64,000 bases of DNA. Source: Nocardia macrotermitis (GTDB lineage Bacteria > Actinomycetota > Actinomycetes > Mycobacteriales > Mycobacteriaceae). The position numbers were made by a program, and so were the translations under genes. The notes below the pieces were generated by a model that searched no databases, was not told the origin of the DNA, and saw nothing but the letters and a program-made list of their open reading frames with translations. Within the stretch, counting starts at the first letter, position 1. Every line of letters starts with the position of its first letter. Positions 10,497-19,061 of the stretch are shown here, one piece after another. The stretch spans positions 534,982-598,981 of the forward strand of contig NZ_WEGK01000005.1 of assembly GCF_009604405.1 (NCBI RefSeq), written 5' to 3'.

Positions 10497-12002
10497 CTAC
10501 TTGTTGCGGCCGTGCAGGATCGGCACGACCCGGCGCAGCAGTTTCATGGTGCTCGCGGTGCGCGAGTAGCTCATCAGCGCCATGCCCGGAATCGCGAAGC
10601 GCTGCACCGCGATCGAGTGCGGGGTGGTGAATTCCAGCATGCCGGGCGCGCCGTGGATGCGGCCGATGCCCGAGTCGCGGCCGCCGCCGAAGGGCAGGGC
10701 GGAGATGGCCGCGAAACCGAGCACCGAGTTGACCGAGGTGGCGCCGGCCTTGATGCGGCGGGCGATCTCGAGGCCGTGCTTGCGGGAGAACACCGTCGAA
10801 CCCAGCGAGTAGGTGGAGTCGTTCGCCAGGTCGATGGCCTCGTCGATGCTGTTCACGGTGCGGATGGTGACCGTCGGGCCGAAGGTCTCCTCGCGCACGG
10901 CCGCGGAATCCTCGTCCACGTCGACCAGCACGACCGGCTCGATGAACGCGCCCTTGATCGAGTCCAGGCCGCCGAGCACCGCGGTGCCGCCGTTCTTCAG
11001 CGCGTCCTCGATGTGGCGGCGCACGATATCGATCTGGCTGGGCATGGTCATCGGGCCGTAGGCGGCCTTACCGTCCGAACCCGGGTGCACGTCGGTGAGG
11101 ATGCGCTTGACCTCGGCGACGAACTTGTCCCGGACCGAGGCGTCCACGTAGACGCGCTCGACGCCCGCGCAGGTCTGGCCGCTGTTCATGGTCGCGCCGT
11201 AGGCGACCGCGTCGGCGGCGGCGGTGACGTCGGCATCGGCCGCGACGATGACCGCGTCCTTACCGCCGCATTCGAGCAGTACCGGGGTGAGCCGGTCGGC
11301 TGCGGCGGCCATGATCTTCTTGCCGGTGGCTGCGGAGCCGGTGAACGCGATCTTGTCGATATCCGCGCGCACCAGCGCGGCGCCGGTCTCGCCGTAGCCG
11401 TTGATGGTGGTGAAGATGCCGTCGGGCAGTTCGGGATTGGCCTCCGCGAACGCCTGGGCGACGAAATTGCCGATGCCGGTGGAGAATTCGCTCGGCTTGT
11501 AGACCACGGCGTTACCGGCGGCCAGCGCGTAGGCGATCGAACCGTTGGGGGTGTAGATCGGGTAGTTCCACGGGCCGATCACCCCGATGACGCCGAGCGG
11601 GCGCTGCTCGATGTACGCGCCGAAGTTGGACATCAGCGCGCCGGCGGAGACCTTCTTGGTCTTGAGCACCTTTTCGGCGTTCTTGGCGGCCCAGGAGATG
11701 TGCTCGAGGGTCAGCAGCAATTCCAGGAACGCGTCGTCGCGGGTCTTGCCGTTCTCGAGGTGGATCAGATCGCACAGTTCGTCGGACTTCTCGACGAGCC
11801 GGGTGGACCACCGCAGCAGATACCGCTTGCGGTCGGAATAGCTCAGCGCACCCCAGCTCGCGGCGGCGGTACGGGCCTTGGCGACGGCCGCGGCCACCGC
11901 CTCCTCATCGGCGATCGGATGCGTATCGATGACCTCGCCCGTGGCCGGGTTGACCGAGGTCAGCACGGTCCGTCGGGCGGTTGTCGGCTCGGTGGTGGAC
12001 AT
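10497..12002 (-). CDS. Aldehyde dehydrogenase family protein (succinate-semialdehyde dehydrogenase-like)
   Basis: A 501-residue NAD(P)-dependent aldehyde dehydrogenase. Hallmarks: VIGPWNYPIYTPNGSIAYAL (cofactor-binding strand), FTGSAATGKKI, the general base Glu244 in LLECGGKD, catalytic Cys278 in NSGQTCAGVERVY, and EETFGPTV. The extended C-terminus (PGMALMSYSRTASTMKLLRR) resembles the actinobacterial enzymes annotated as succinate-semialdehyde dehydrogenase, but substrate specificity cannot be read from these motifs. The gene has its own terminator and is not part of the core synteny block. Confidence 0.85.
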   Translation of the reverse strand: MSTTEPTTARRTVLTSVNPATGEVIDTHPIADEEAVAAAVAKARTAAASWGALSYSDRKRYLLRWSTRLVEKSDELCDLIHLENGKTRDDAFLELLLTLEHISWAAKNAEKVLKTKKVSAGALMSNFGAYIEQRPLGVIGVIGPWNYPIYTPNGSIAYALAAGNAVVYKPSEFSTGIGNFVAQAFAEANPELPDGIFTTINGYGETGAALVRADIDKIAFTGSAATGKKIMAAAADRLTPVLLECGGKDAVIVAADADVTAAADAVAYGATMNSGQTCAGVERVYVDASVRDKFVAEVKRILTDVHPGSDGKAAYGPMTMPSQIDIVRRHIEDALKNGGTAVLGGLDSIKGAFIEPVVLVDVDEDSAAVREETFGPTVTIRTVNSIDEAIDLANDSTYSLGSTVFSRKHGLEIARRIKAGATSVNSVLGFAAISALPFGGGRDSGIGRIHGAPGMLEFTTPHSIAVQRFAIPGMALMSYSRTASTMKLLRRVVPILHGRNK

Positions 12003-12113
12003 GGTTACGGCGACCCCTTGTGAGAAGGTGAACGTGTGAAGTTCTCATAGCGTAGATGTGAACAGCTTAGATATGAAGTCACCCGCCATCACATGTAATT
12101 CCGGCCAACTGTA

Positions 12114-12238
12114 TTTTCGGCCTCCGCTCCGCTCCGGCGGGTTCGCGGCCCCCTGAGGCTCACCGCTGAGCCCCGTGTCGGGCACTCGTTCCTCGCACCC
12201 GCCACGCGTCCGACCGGCGAGCCGGGCCGCGAACTTTG
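12114..12238. repeat. Palindromic repeat element, copy 4 (inverted, variant interior)
   Basis: Reads in the opposite direction to copies 1-3: the tail TTTTCGGCCTCCGCTCCGCT comes first, followed by GTTCGCGGCCC (12141-12151), which pairs with GGGCCGCGAAC (12224-12234). The interior differs from the other copies and holds its own hairpin, GGCTCA-CCGC-TGAGCC (12157-12172). The outer stem sequence matches copy 2. It occupies most of the 333-base gap between the divergent aldehyde dehydrogenase and SRAP genes, so not all copies are at gene 3' ends. Confidence 0.7.
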
Positions 12239-12335
12239 CTGTCGGCCTTCAACGGGGTTTGCGGAACTGGGTGATCTTGTGGTTGACGTGGTTCGAGTGT
12301 GGGTTTTGCGTAGTGGTGCTCAGTAGCATGGGGGA

Positions 12336-13106
12336 ATGTGCGGCAGATATGCGACCACGGTGAACCCGGGCCGTTTGGCGGCCGAGCTGGATGCGATCGA
12401 TGAGACCGGGGAGGGGCCGGTCGATCCGAATTACAATGTGGCGCCGACCAATCAGGTGTTGACGGTGGTCGAGCGGCACGATCGGGAGCATCCCGAGGAG
12501 GCCGCGCGGTTGCGGATCCGGCGGATGCGGTGGGGGCTGATTCCGGTGTGGACCAAGGCGGCCGAACCCGGTGTGCCGGTCAAGGGGAAACCGCTGTTCA
12601 ACGCGCGCGCCGATCGGGCGGCCGAGGCGCCCTCGTTTCGTGACGCGGTCAAGAAACGTCGCTGTCTGGTGCCGATGGACGGCTGGTACGAGTGGGTCGT
12701 GGCGGGTGATCCGGCGGCGAAGGGCAAAGCTGTCAAGCGCCCTTATTACATGTCCCGCGCCGACGGGTCCCCGCTCTACATGGCCGGGCTGTGGTCGATC
12801 TGGCGTGATCGCGCCCAGCCGCAGCCGGATCCGCTGCTGTCCTGCACGATCCTGACCACCGACGCGATCGGCGAGCTGACCGCCATCCACGACCGGATGC
12901 CGCTGATGATGCCGCGCGAACAGTGGTCCGCCTGGCTCGACCCGGATCATCCCGCACCGCACGAACTCCTGGAAACCCCTGGGCTGGAACGGATTTCGGA
13001 CATCGTGGTGCGGGAGGTCCCGGCTCTGGTGAACAGCGTCCGGAACAACGGCCCCGAACTGCTGAACCGGGTCGAGGACCAACCCGGCCAGATCAGTCTG
13101 CTGTGA
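12336..13106 (+). CDS. SRAP (SOS response-associated peptidase) family protein, HMCES/YedK-like
   Basis: A 256-residue SRAP protein. HMCES/YedK proteins use the mature N-terminal Cys2 to form a thiazolidine crosslink with abasic sites in single-stranded DNA, shielding them. Here the start is MCGRYATT, so Cys2 is present once Met is removed; the other signature parts are NVAPTNQVLTV (Asn of the active site), MRWGLIPVW, FNARADRAAEAPSF, RRCLVPMDGWYEW (Glu) and TAIHDRMPLMMP (His). It corresponds to Rv3226c next to aroA in M. tuberculosis. Confidence 0.93.
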   Translation: MCGRYATTVNPGRLAAELDAIDETGEGPVDPNYNVAPTNQVLTVVERHDREHPEEAARLRIRRMRWGLIPVWTKAAEPGVPVKGKPLFNARADRAAEAPSFRDAVKKRRCLVPMDGWYEWVVAGDPAAKGKAVKRPYYMSRADGSPLYMAGLWSIWRDRAQPQPDPLLSCTILTTDAIGELTAIHDRMPLMMPREQWSAWLDPDHPAPHELLETPGLERISDIVVREVPALVNSVRNNGPELLNRVEDQPGQISLL

Positions 13107-13156
13107 TTCCCGGGCCGCGGTCCGTGCGGCCGGAAATCGGTCGGACTCGGGTGGGA

Positions 13157-13447
13157 TCACTTGCAGGCGACGCTCGGGGTGATCAGATTGAGGCCGCATT
13201 TGGTGAGATCCGCACCCATATCGATGATTCGCGTGACGATGTCCCCGCCCAGATCCTGCGCCTTCTCGGCCTGATCGCCGAGGTCGCCGGGACCGGGCTG
13301 AGCGGGGGATTCGTGCTGGGTGCCGAGCGGGAACTCGGGTTTCGGCTGGGGCGCCGCGACGGCGGTGGCGACCCCGCACGTCAGGATCACGCCGCCGGAC
13401 AGGGCGATGATCAGGGTGCGAACGGACTGCCTGTGGAACATGCGCAT
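13157..13447 (-). CDS. Small secreted protein with two C-terminal cysteines
   Basis: A 96-residue protein with a clear Sec signal peptide: basic MRMFHRQSVRT, hydrophobic LIIALSGGVILTCGVATA and a likely cut after AVAA. The mature part is short, with a Pro-rich stretch, an acidic/Gly helix (GDLGDQAEKAQDLGG) and two cysteines near the end (TKCGLN and SVACK) that could form a disulfide. The ATG at 13445-13447 has GAGGA just upstream. I do not recognise a family. It is convergent with the SRAP gene. Confidence 0.65.
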   Translation of the reverse strand: MRMFHRQSVRTLIIALSGGVILTCGVATAVAAPQPKPEFPLGTQHESPAQPGPGDLGDQAEKAQDLGGDIVTRIIDMGADLTKCGLNLITPSVACK

Positions 13448-13547
13448 CACATCCTCGGATCGACGGAACGGGCCCGTCAAGTAAACGCACAACCGGGGGA
13501 TTCGCAGGCTATTTGCCGATTCGGCCCTGTGGCACAGCGTGTTTGAG

Positions 13548-14069
13548 TTACTCGTCGCCGTTTCGCTGGGCGTCGGCGGTGGGTTGCGCGGTCGCGGAAT
13601 CCTTCGGGGGGAGCGTGAGAATCCCCGGACGCGCCTGCTCGTAGTCGTCGACGAAGCGGCTCATCATCCGCCCGAGATCGATCCGTTCCGACTCGCTCCA
13701 GTCCCGAAGTACGTTGTCCAGCATCGCGTTCCGGCGTTGGCGCAGCGCGGTGGCGAGTTCCCGCCCGGCGTCGGTGACCGCCAGCACGCTGGCCCGGCCG
13801 TCGGCCGGATCGGCGCGGCGTTCGATGAGTCCGCGCTTGACCAGTGCGGCGGCCTGGCGGCTGATGGTGGAGGCGTCGGAGTACAGCAGCTCGGCCAGCG
13901 CGCCCGAACGCATCGGGCCGTCGTAGAGCAGACGGAAGATGATCGAGTAAGATGCAGCCTCGATCTCTCCGTGCGAGGCGGCCGCGATCTGAGCGTTGGT
14001 GCGTTCGCGGATTCGGCCCAGTCGGATCAACTGCAGGGCGATGAGATCGATCGCCTCGTCGTGGTCCAT
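13548..14069 (-). CDS. MarR family transcriptional regulator
   Basis: A 173-residue winged-helix MarR regulator. The core reads RLLYDGPMRSGALAELLYSD, DASTISRQAAALVKRGLIER (recognition helix) and ADPADGRASVLAVTDAGREL (wing), which are standard for the family. The start at 14067-14069 is supported by GAGGAGGGC upstream. The C-terminal ~25 residues are low-complexity. No obvious target operon is attached; a candidate self-operator lies upstream at 14127-14144. The ligand is unknown. Confidence 0.85.
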   Translation of the reverse strand: MDHDEAIDLIALQLIRLGRIRERTNAQIAAASHGEIEAASYSIIFRLLYDGPMRSGALAELLYSDASTISRQAAALVKRGLIERRADPADGRASVLAVTDAGRELATALRQRRNAMLDNVLRDWSESERIDLGRMMSRFVDDYEQARPGILTLPPKDSATAQPTADAQRNGDE

Positions 14070-14126
14070 GGACGCCCTCCTCGGGGAACCGCAACACTGG
14101 TTGAGGCGGTCAATTGCTTGAGTTTT

Positions 14127-14144
14127 CCAACTAGTTGTACTTGG
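14127..14144. promoter_or_regulatory. Candidate MarR operator
   Basis: CCAACTAGTTGTACTTGG is an imperfect palindrome (CCAA-N-TA ... TA-N-TTGG) about 60 bases upstream of the marR-type gene start, in an A+T-richer pocket. Symmetry and location fit a MarR dimer site; nothing more supports it. Confidence 0.4.
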
Positions 14145-14246
14145 CAAGTATGTGTCAGGGTGTCGGGATATGCAAGGTGACCGATGTGGTATTCCATCGG
14201 TGCAGGTCAGTGGGGGCTATGTCCGGGATGTCCGAGTTGTGGATGC

Positions 14247-14750
14247 TCAGCCCGCGGTCACCGGAGCGGTCACGGCCGAGGTGAGACGCACCAGATCCCG
14301 CGGATCGAGTTCGATCTCCAGACCGCGTCGTCCGGCGCTGCACAGCATCCGATCCCAGTCCAGCGCCGAGGCGTCGACCACCGTGGGCAGCGTGCGCTTC
14401 TGACCCAGCGGGGAGATGCCGCCCAGGACGTAACCGGTGGTGCGTTCGGCCTTGGTCTTGTCCGCCATCACGGCCTTGGACGCACCCAGCGCCGCGGCGG
14501 CCGCCTTGAGCGAGAGCGTCGTGGGGACCGGCAGCACCGCGACCGCCAACCGGACGCCGCCCGACCCGCCGGACAACTCGATCACCAGCGTCTTGAAGAT
14601 CTGCCCGGCCTGCACGCCCAGGCGTTCGGCCAGCGCCGCGACCGCCTCGGCTCCGAACGAATCGTTGCGCGGATCGTGCGGATAGGTGTGCACGCGATGG
14701 GCCACTTCGGCTTTCGCCGCTGCGCGGATCGCGGGGGTCGGACCGGCCAT
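14247..14750 (-). CDS. YbaK/EbsC family Cys-tRNA(Pro) deacylase-like protein
   Basis: A 167-residue protein of the YbaK/aminoacyl-tRNA editing fold, which hydrolyses mischarged Cys-tRNA(Pro). Diagnostic parts are GVQAGQIFKTLVIEL (the K of IFKTL), LAVAVLPVPTTLSLKAAAAAL, and the GYVLGGISPLGQKRTLPTVVD active-site loop. The ATG at 14748-14750 matches the normal length; a GTG 9 bases upstream is possible. It lies between marR and sigH; M. tuberculosis carries Rv3224A/B at the same place. Confidence 0.9.
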   Translation of the reverse strand: MAGPTPAIRAAAKAEVAHRVHTYPHDPRNDSFGAEAVAALAERLGVQAGQIFKTLVIELSGGSGGVRLAVAVLPVPTTLSLKAAAAALGASKAVMADKTKAERTTGYVLGGISPLGQKRTLPTVVDASALDWDRMLCSAGRRGLEIELDPRDLVRLTSAVTAPVTAG

Positions 14751-14842
14751 GCCGGTCACATTAGGCGAGCCGCCCGGTCGGGCCAAGGCGGTGTGTCCGG
14801 CGTAGCGGCGCGGTGTGTCCGGCGTCGCGGCCACCCGGCAGC

Positions 14843-14869
14843 GGGAACACAGCGGCCCCGGCGCATGTT
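14843..14869 (+). promoter_or_regulatory. SigH/SigR-type promoter of sigH
   Basis: GGGAAC (14843-14848), 18 bases, then GTT (14867-14869). This matches the SigR/SigH class consensus GGAAY-N18-GTT exactly and would start transcription about 40 bases before the GTG at 14915. It predicts autoregulation, as known for Streptomyces sigR and mycobacterial sigH. Confidence 0.75.
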
Positions 14870-14914
14870 GCACGCCATACGCATCCCATTCCGTGAGAAA
14901 GAAGGAGTCCGCCG

Positions 14915-15772
14915 GTGACGGTTCTGATCGATGAACGTCCGCCGCGCACCGCGTCGTCCGCGGAGCTCGTCGCCGTGGCGGTGCCTCCCGTCACCGGATT
15001 CCCGCTGCCCGTATCGATCACGGTAGATTCTGTGATTACGGCGATCGAAGGGATGGGCGTGACGAGCGACGACGATTTGGCGGCCGATCGCCTGGACGGT
15101 GCGGCCGAAACTCCGGATTCCGGTGACGAGCCGGACACCGGCGAGGAGGCACAGCGGCCGACCGCCCCGGCGGATCCGGCCGAGCTGGCGCGACGGTTCG
15201 AGCGCGACGCGCTCCCGCTGCTGGACCAGCTCTACGGCGCGGCCCTGCGGATGACCCGCAATCCGGCCGACGCCGAGGACCTGGTGCAGGAGACCTTCGC
15301 CAAGGCGTACCAGGGCTTCCGGTCCTTCCGCGAGGGCACCAACCTGCGGGCCTGGCTGTACCGGATCCTGACCAACACCTACATCAACTCCTACCGCAAG
15401 AAGCAGCGCCAGCCCGCGCAGTATCCGACCGACGAGATCACCGACTGGCAGCTGGCCGCCACGGCCGAGCACACCTCGACGGGTCTGCGTTCGGCGGAGA
15501 TGGAGGCGCTCGAGGCGCTGCCCGACGACGACATCAAGGCCGCGCTCCAGGAACTGCCCGAGGAGTTCCGGATGGCGGTGTACTACGCCGACGTCGAGGG
15601 CTTCCCGTACAAGGAGATCGCCGAGATCATGGGCACTCCGATCGGTACGGTCATGTCGCGGCTGCACCGCGGCCGCAAACAACTCAAGGGGCTGCTCGCG
15701 GATGTGGCCCACGAGCGGGGGTTCGATCGCAACCAGGCGGGGGACGGGGCACGTCAGGAGGTCACCCAGTGA
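14915..15772 (+). CDS. sigH: ECF RNA polymerase sigma factor SigH (SigR-type)
   Basis: The sigma factor of the thiol-oxidative stress response. Region 2 contains [20 protein letters not shown] and [20 protein letters not shown]; region 4 has [20 protein letters not shown] and [18 protein letters not shown], all near-identical to mycobacterial SigH. Two starts look usable. GTG 14915 (285 residues) has GAAGGAG 8 bases upstream and lies just after a SigH-type promoter; GTG 15059 (237 residues) has AAGGG 6 bases upstream and gives the length usual for SigH. Streptomyces makes a long unstable and a short stable SigR in this way. The stop overlaps the rshA start (GTGA). Confidence 0.95.
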   Translation: MTVLIDERPPRTASSAELVAVAVPPVTGFPLPVSITVDSVITAIEGMGVTSDDDLAADRLDGAAETPDSGDEPDTGEEAQRPTAPADPAELARRFERDALPLLDQLYGAALRMTRNPADAEDLVQETFAKAYQGFRSFREGTNLRAWLYRILTNTYINSYRKKQRQPAQYPTDEITDWQLAATAEHTSTGLRSAEMEALEALPDDDIKAALQELPEEFRMAVYYADVEGFPYKEIAEIMGTPIGTVMSRLHRGRKQLKGLLADVAHERGFDRNQAGDGARQEVTQ

Positions 15773-16065
15773 GTGGGCACGAGCACAACGAGGGTGATGC
15801 GGATATGAAGCTGGACTGTACGGCGGTACTCGCCGATGTCTGGCTGATGATCGACGGCGAATGTGATCAGGCCACTCGCGAACGGCTGCAACATCATCTG
15901 GAGACCTGCTCGCCGTGCATCGACGCGTACGGCCTCGAGGAGAAACTCAAGCGGCTGCTCAACCGCAAATGCGGCGGTGATCGGGCCCCGGACTCGCTGC
16001 GTGAGCGGTTGACCGTGGAGATCCGCCGGTCGATCACCGTCACCGAGCGTTCCGACGAGCTCTGA
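15769..16065 (+). CDS. rshA: Zinc-containing anti-sigma factor RshA
   Basis: A 98-residue ZAS-type anti-sigma factor that holds SigH inactive until its cysteines are oxidised. The metal and redox motif HHLETCSPC (His-x3-Cys-x2-Cys) is intact, with an additional upstream Cys (LDCTAVL) and a later one (NRKCGG). The GTG start overlaps the sigH stop by 4 bases, so the two are translationally coupled at matched stoichiometry. Same order as Rv3223c-Rv3221A. Confidence 0.95.
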   Translation: MSGHEHNEGDADMKLDCTAVLADVWLMIDGECDQATRERLQHHLETCSPCIDAYGLEEKLKRLLNRKCGGDRAPDSLRERLTVEIRRSITVTERSDEL

Positions 16066-16135
16066 TAGACGAGCTCTGATATCGGGTGAGTTCTCGACCC
16101 TGCTGAACCACTCGGGAGCGAGTCTTACGAGCGAC

Positions 16136-16256
16136 GTTCGCGGCCGGCTCGTCGTTCAGCACTCGAAGCGCATGGCGAAGCCGAGTCTCGAGTGCTGAAC
16201 GACGAGCCTTCGGGGCCGCGAACACGCGGCGCCGGAGGCGACGCCGAAATTACAGC
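16136..16256. repeat. Palindromic repeat element, copy 2
   Basis: Core 16146-16208: GGCTCGTCGTTCAGCACTCG on the left and CGAGTGCTGAACGACGAGCC on the right. Compared with copies 1 and 3, a C:G pair is an A:T pair here (CACTCGA/TCGAGTG), so pairing is kept. The outer stem GTTCGCGGCC (16136-16145) pairs with GGCCGCGAAC (16214-16223), differing in sequence from that of copies 1 and 3. It lies between the convergent rshA and bL37 genes. Confidence 0.85.
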
Positions 16257-16331
16257 TCAGCTGTTCGGACGCTTGCCGTGATTGGCTGCGTTGCCCTTGC
16301 GGCTGCGCTTCTTACGACCACGCTTTCCCAT
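16257..16331 (-). CDS. Large-subunit ribosomal protein bL37
   Basis: A 24-residue, very basic protein (MGKRGRKKRSRKGNAANHGK then RPNS). It matches mycobacterial bL37 (MAKRGRKKRDRKHSKANHGK, then RPNA, from memory), a small protein first placed in the M. smegmatis 50S subunit by cryo-EM, bound to 23S rRNA. The ATG at 16329-16331 has AAGGGAG upstream. It is divergent from the biotin carrier gene and convergent with rshA, and is short enough to be missed by ordinary gene calling. Confidence 0.88.
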   Translation of the reverse strand: MGKRGRKKRSRKGNAANHGKRPNS

Positions 16332-16420
16332 GATTTCTCCCTTCTGATCGAACGACATTGTTCCACGTGTGGTTGGCTATATCGTCAGCTGGTCGTCACG
16401 TCGAACTCCGGAAGGGTGCC

Positions 16421-16636
16421 ATGGCTGAGGAAGTGCTCGCGGAGATGGTCTCGACCGTCTTCCAGATCGTCGCGCGGGAGGGCGCGGTGGTGGCCGAGGG
16501 CGACACCCTGGTGCTGCTGGAGTCGATGAAGATGGAGATCCCCGTCGTGGCCGAGGGGCCGGGCACGGTCACCTCGATCAATGTCGCGCCCGGCGATGTC
16601 CTACAGAAGGGCGACCTGATCGCCGTGATCTCCTAG
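16421..16636 (+). CDS. Biotinylated protein TB7.3-like (biotin carrier domain)
   Basis: A 71-residue stand-alone biotinyl/lipoyl domain. The biotin attachment motif is ESMKMEIP, with the acceptor Lys between the two Met residues (about residue 36). The start ATG follows GGAAGGG. The protein is as long as M. tuberculosis TB7.3 (Rv3221c), a biotin carrier of unknown partner carboxylase. It ends one base before the pdtaS start, so the two genes form an operon. Confidence 0.93.
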   Translation: MAEEVLAEMVSTVFQIVAREGAVVAEGDTLVLLESMKMEIPVVAEGPGTVTSINVAPGDVLQKGDLIAVIS

Positions 16637-16637
16637 C

Positions 16638-18149
16638 ATGTCCACTCTGAGTGATCTGCTCGCCGAGCACACCGATCTGCCCGGCGCGGCCGTGGACCAT
16701 CTGCAACGTGTCGTCGGCGACTGGCAGCTGCTGGCGGATCTGTCGTTCGCGGATCTGCAACTGTGGGTGGGCGTCGGCCCGGTCGCGGAGGGGGCCGACG
16801 TGGTGTGCGTGGCCCAGTGCCGCCCCACCACCGCGCCGACCGTGCATCCGGAGGATCTGGTCGGTTCGCTGGCCTCCCGGGACGATCATCCACAGGTCTT
16901 CCAGGCGTTGCGCGGCGGCGCGATCGTGCGGTTCGACAACGATCAGGAACAGGCGGGGGTCTACCACCCGAATCCGACCCGGCTGATCCACGAGGCGATT
17001 CCGGTGCGCGTCGGCGAGGACGTCATCGCGGTGCTGGGCCGCGACCTCGAGGTGCAGCGCACCAAGATGCGTGGCAATCTCGAGATCGCCTACATGGCGT
17101 GCGCGGACGATCTGTGCCAGATGATGGCCGACGGCACCTTCCCGACGCTGGAGGATCGGACCGGTTCGCACTCCAGTCCGCGCGCGGGGGACGGATTCAT
17201 CCGCCTCGACACCGACGGCATCGTGCGGTACGCCAGTCCCAACGCGCTCTCGGCCTATCACCGGATGGGGTTGCAGGCCGATCTGGACGGCCAGGATCTG
17301 GCTCAGACGACACGTTCGCTGATCACCGACCCGTTCGACGCGCAGGAGGTCGTCAGCGACATCCAGGCCGCGCTCGCGGGGAAATCCGGACGTCGCATGG
17401 AGGTCGAGGCGCGCGGGGCGACGGTGCTGCTGCGCACGCTGGTGCTGCGCCCGCACGGCGAACTGGCCGGGGCCGCGGTGCTGGTGCGCGACGTCACCGA
17501 GGTCAAGCGTCGCGATCGCGCGCTGCTGTCCAAGGACGCCACCATCCGTGAGATCCACCATCGGGTGAAGAACAATCTCCAGACCGTGGCCGCGCTGCTG
17601 CGGTTGCAGGCGCGTCGCACCGAGAACGAGGAGGCGCAGCTCGCGCTGACCGAATCGGTGCGCCGGGTCACCTCGATCGCCTCGGTGCACGAGATGCTGT
17701 CCATGTCGGTGGACGAGGAGGTCGATCTCGACGAGGTCGTGGACCGGCTGCTGCCGATCATGGCCGACGTCGCGACGGTCAACACCGCGCGCATCAAGGT
17801 CCGCCGCGAGGGCTCACTGGGCGTGTTCTCCGCCGAACGCGCGACACCGCTGGTCATGGTGCTGACCGAACTGGTGCAGAACGCCATCGAGCACGCCTTC
17901 GACGCCGGTGAGAACGGTACGGTGACGATCCGCTCGGAGCGTTCCGCGCGCTGGCTGGACGTCATCATCGGCGACGACGGCCGCGGCCTGCCGGACGGTT
18001 TCAGCCTGGAGGGTTCGGACCGGCTGGGCCTACAGATCGTCCGCACCCTGGTCACCGCCGAACTCGGCGGATCGATCGGGCTGCACCCCGGTGCCGACGT
18101 CGGCACCGATGCGGTCCTGCGAGTCCCCTTGGGGCGTCGTACGCGGTAG
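16638..18149 (+). CDS. pdtaS: Sensor histidine kinase PdtaS
   Basis: A 503-residue soluble histidine kinase of the PdtaS/PdtaR pathway, whose response regulator is an ANTAR RNA-binding antiterminator. Domain order: GAF-like sensor (~1-150), PAS (~185-290, GFIRLDTDGIVRYASPNAL), then a HisKA_2/HWE-type dimerisation segment with EIHHRVKNNLQTVAALLRLQ (phosphoacceptor about His307), and an HATPase domain with the N box ELVQNAIEHAF (~411) and GDDGRGLPDGF. No membrane segments. It starts one base after the biotin carrier stop. Homolog of Rv3220c. Confidence 0.95.
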   Translation: MSTLSDLLAEHTDLPGAAVDHLQRVVGDWQLLADLSFADLQLWVGVGPVAEGADVVCVAQCRPTTAPTVHPEDLVGSLASRDDHPQVFQALRGGAIVRFDNDQEQAGVYHPNPTRLIHEAIPVRVGEDVIAVLGRDLEVQRTKMRGNLEIAYMACADDLCQMMADGTFPTLEDRTGSHSSPRAGDGFIRLDTDGIVRYASPNALSAYHRMGLQADLDGQDLAQTTRSLITDPFDAQEVVSDIQAALAGKSGRRMEVEARGATVLLRTLVLRPHGELAGAAVLVRDVTEVKRRDRALLSKDATIREIHHRVKNNLQTVAALLRLQARRTENEEAQLALTESVRRVTSIASVHEMLSMSVDEEVDLDEVVDRLLPIMADVATVNTARIKVRREGSLGVFSAERATPLVMVLTELVQNAIEHAFDAGENGTVTIRSERSARWLDVIIGDDGRGLPDGFSLEGSDRLGLQIVRTLVTAELGGSIGLHPGADVGTDAVLRVPLGRRTR

Positions 18150-18187
18150 ATCTCTCCACAGCCGACAAGCCCAACGCAACCACCAAG

Positions 18188-18382
18188 GTGCCCAGCGGCG
18201 AATCGTCTCCGTCCGCCTGGTAGTTGCCCGCGAAGCGAAAGGCTCTGCAAGGCCAGCTCCAAGGGTTTTCGGCGCGGCTCGTCGTTCAGCCCTCGAAGCG
18301 CATGGTCGGAGGCCGAGTCTCGAGGGCTGAACGACGAGCCACACGGGCGCCGAAAACCTGCCGGAGCGAAGCGGAGGCCAAA
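18188..18382. repeat. Palindromic repeat element, copy 3
   Basis: Almost identical to copy 1 over ~190 bases (constant offset 17,778 through the core), with a 5-base insertion (GAAGC) in the tail. Core palindrome 18276-18340; the same outer stem GGTTTTCGGCGC/GCGCCGAAAACC, with one mismatch-adjacent change outside it. It lies 3' of pdtaS, between it and the convergent whiB1. The rest of the 565-base gap (18150-18714) holds the whiB1 terminator and nothing else recognisable. Confidence 0.85.
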
Positions 18383-18625
18383 GACACAGGTTGCTCGGCG
18401 TGCGCTTGGGGGCGTCAACAGGAATTTCCTGTTTACGGGACTTGTCGTGTGGCGCACAACACGGGTGATTTTCGGATTGGCACATTGCGATGCCGAATTT
18501 CCGTCCGGTTGTTTTGTCCAGCACGGTATCCGCCATTCCGGTGCACAGCTGGCCGAAATGTACGGATTGCGGTCTCGCCGGAGTTGCCGTCCGGACCGGA
18601 GATATCCGGTCCCGGAGACAATGAA

Positions 18626-18650
18626 GCCCGGCACCTCACGGGTGCCGGGC
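18626..18650 (-). terminator. Terminator of whiB1
   Basis: GCCCGGCACC (18626-18635) and GGTGCCGGGC (18641-18650) form a perfect 10-bp stem with a 5-base loop, 65 bases past the whiB1 stop. Confidence 0.7.
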
Positions 18651-18714
18651 CGAAGTGCGTTACGCGCCGGGGCTGATGCGTGTGATCGGTGGCCGTAACG
18701 CCGACCGTCGTGGG

Positions 18715-18969
18715 TTAGACGACGGCCCGGGTACGCGTCCGCGCATTGCGACGCTTCAGCGCGCGCCGCTCGTCTTCGCTCATACCGCCCCATACACCAG
18801 CGTCCTGCCCGGACTGAAGGGCCCAGGACAGGCAGTCGGCAGTGACGGGGCAGCGGGCGCAGACCAGCTTGGCATCGGCAATCTGCGCGAGTGCAGGACC
18901 GCTGTTACCCACCGGGAAGAACAGCTCGGGGTCCTCATCGCGACAGATGGCCTTGTGGCGCCAGTCCAT
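18715..18969 (-). CDS. whiB1: Transcriptional regulator WhiB1
   Basis: An 84-residue Wbl protein with a [4Fe-4S] cluster; WhiB1 reacts with nitric oxide and binds the primary sigma factor. The start MDWRHKAICRDEDPELFFPV is the WhiB1 signature, and the cluster cysteines are in AICRDE, KLVCARCPVTADC (Cys-x2-Cys-x5-Cys). The GVWGG turn and a basic AT-hook-like tail (RRALKRRNARTRTRAVV) follow. Length and sequence match Rv3219. A cyclic-AMP receptor-type site lies upstream at 19062-19077. Confidence 0.96.
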   Translation of the reverse strand: MDWRHKAICRDEDPELFFPVGNSGPALAQIADAKLVCARCPVTADCLSWALQSGQDAGVWGGMSEDERRALKRRNARTRTRAVV

Positions 18970-19061
18970 TCCTCTGCTCCTTTGCTGGGCGCGCCGCAAG
19001 GCACGCCATGAGTTTGTGGTTCGTTCACTTGTGCGACTCGAATGTTTCCGCACGGTTGCTT

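Noticed and set aside
18091..18676. Open frames across repeat copy 3 and similar frames across copy 1
   Set aside because: Same protein fragments arise at both copies because the DNA repeats; no RBS, no known domain, and the inverted-repeat structure explains the conservation.
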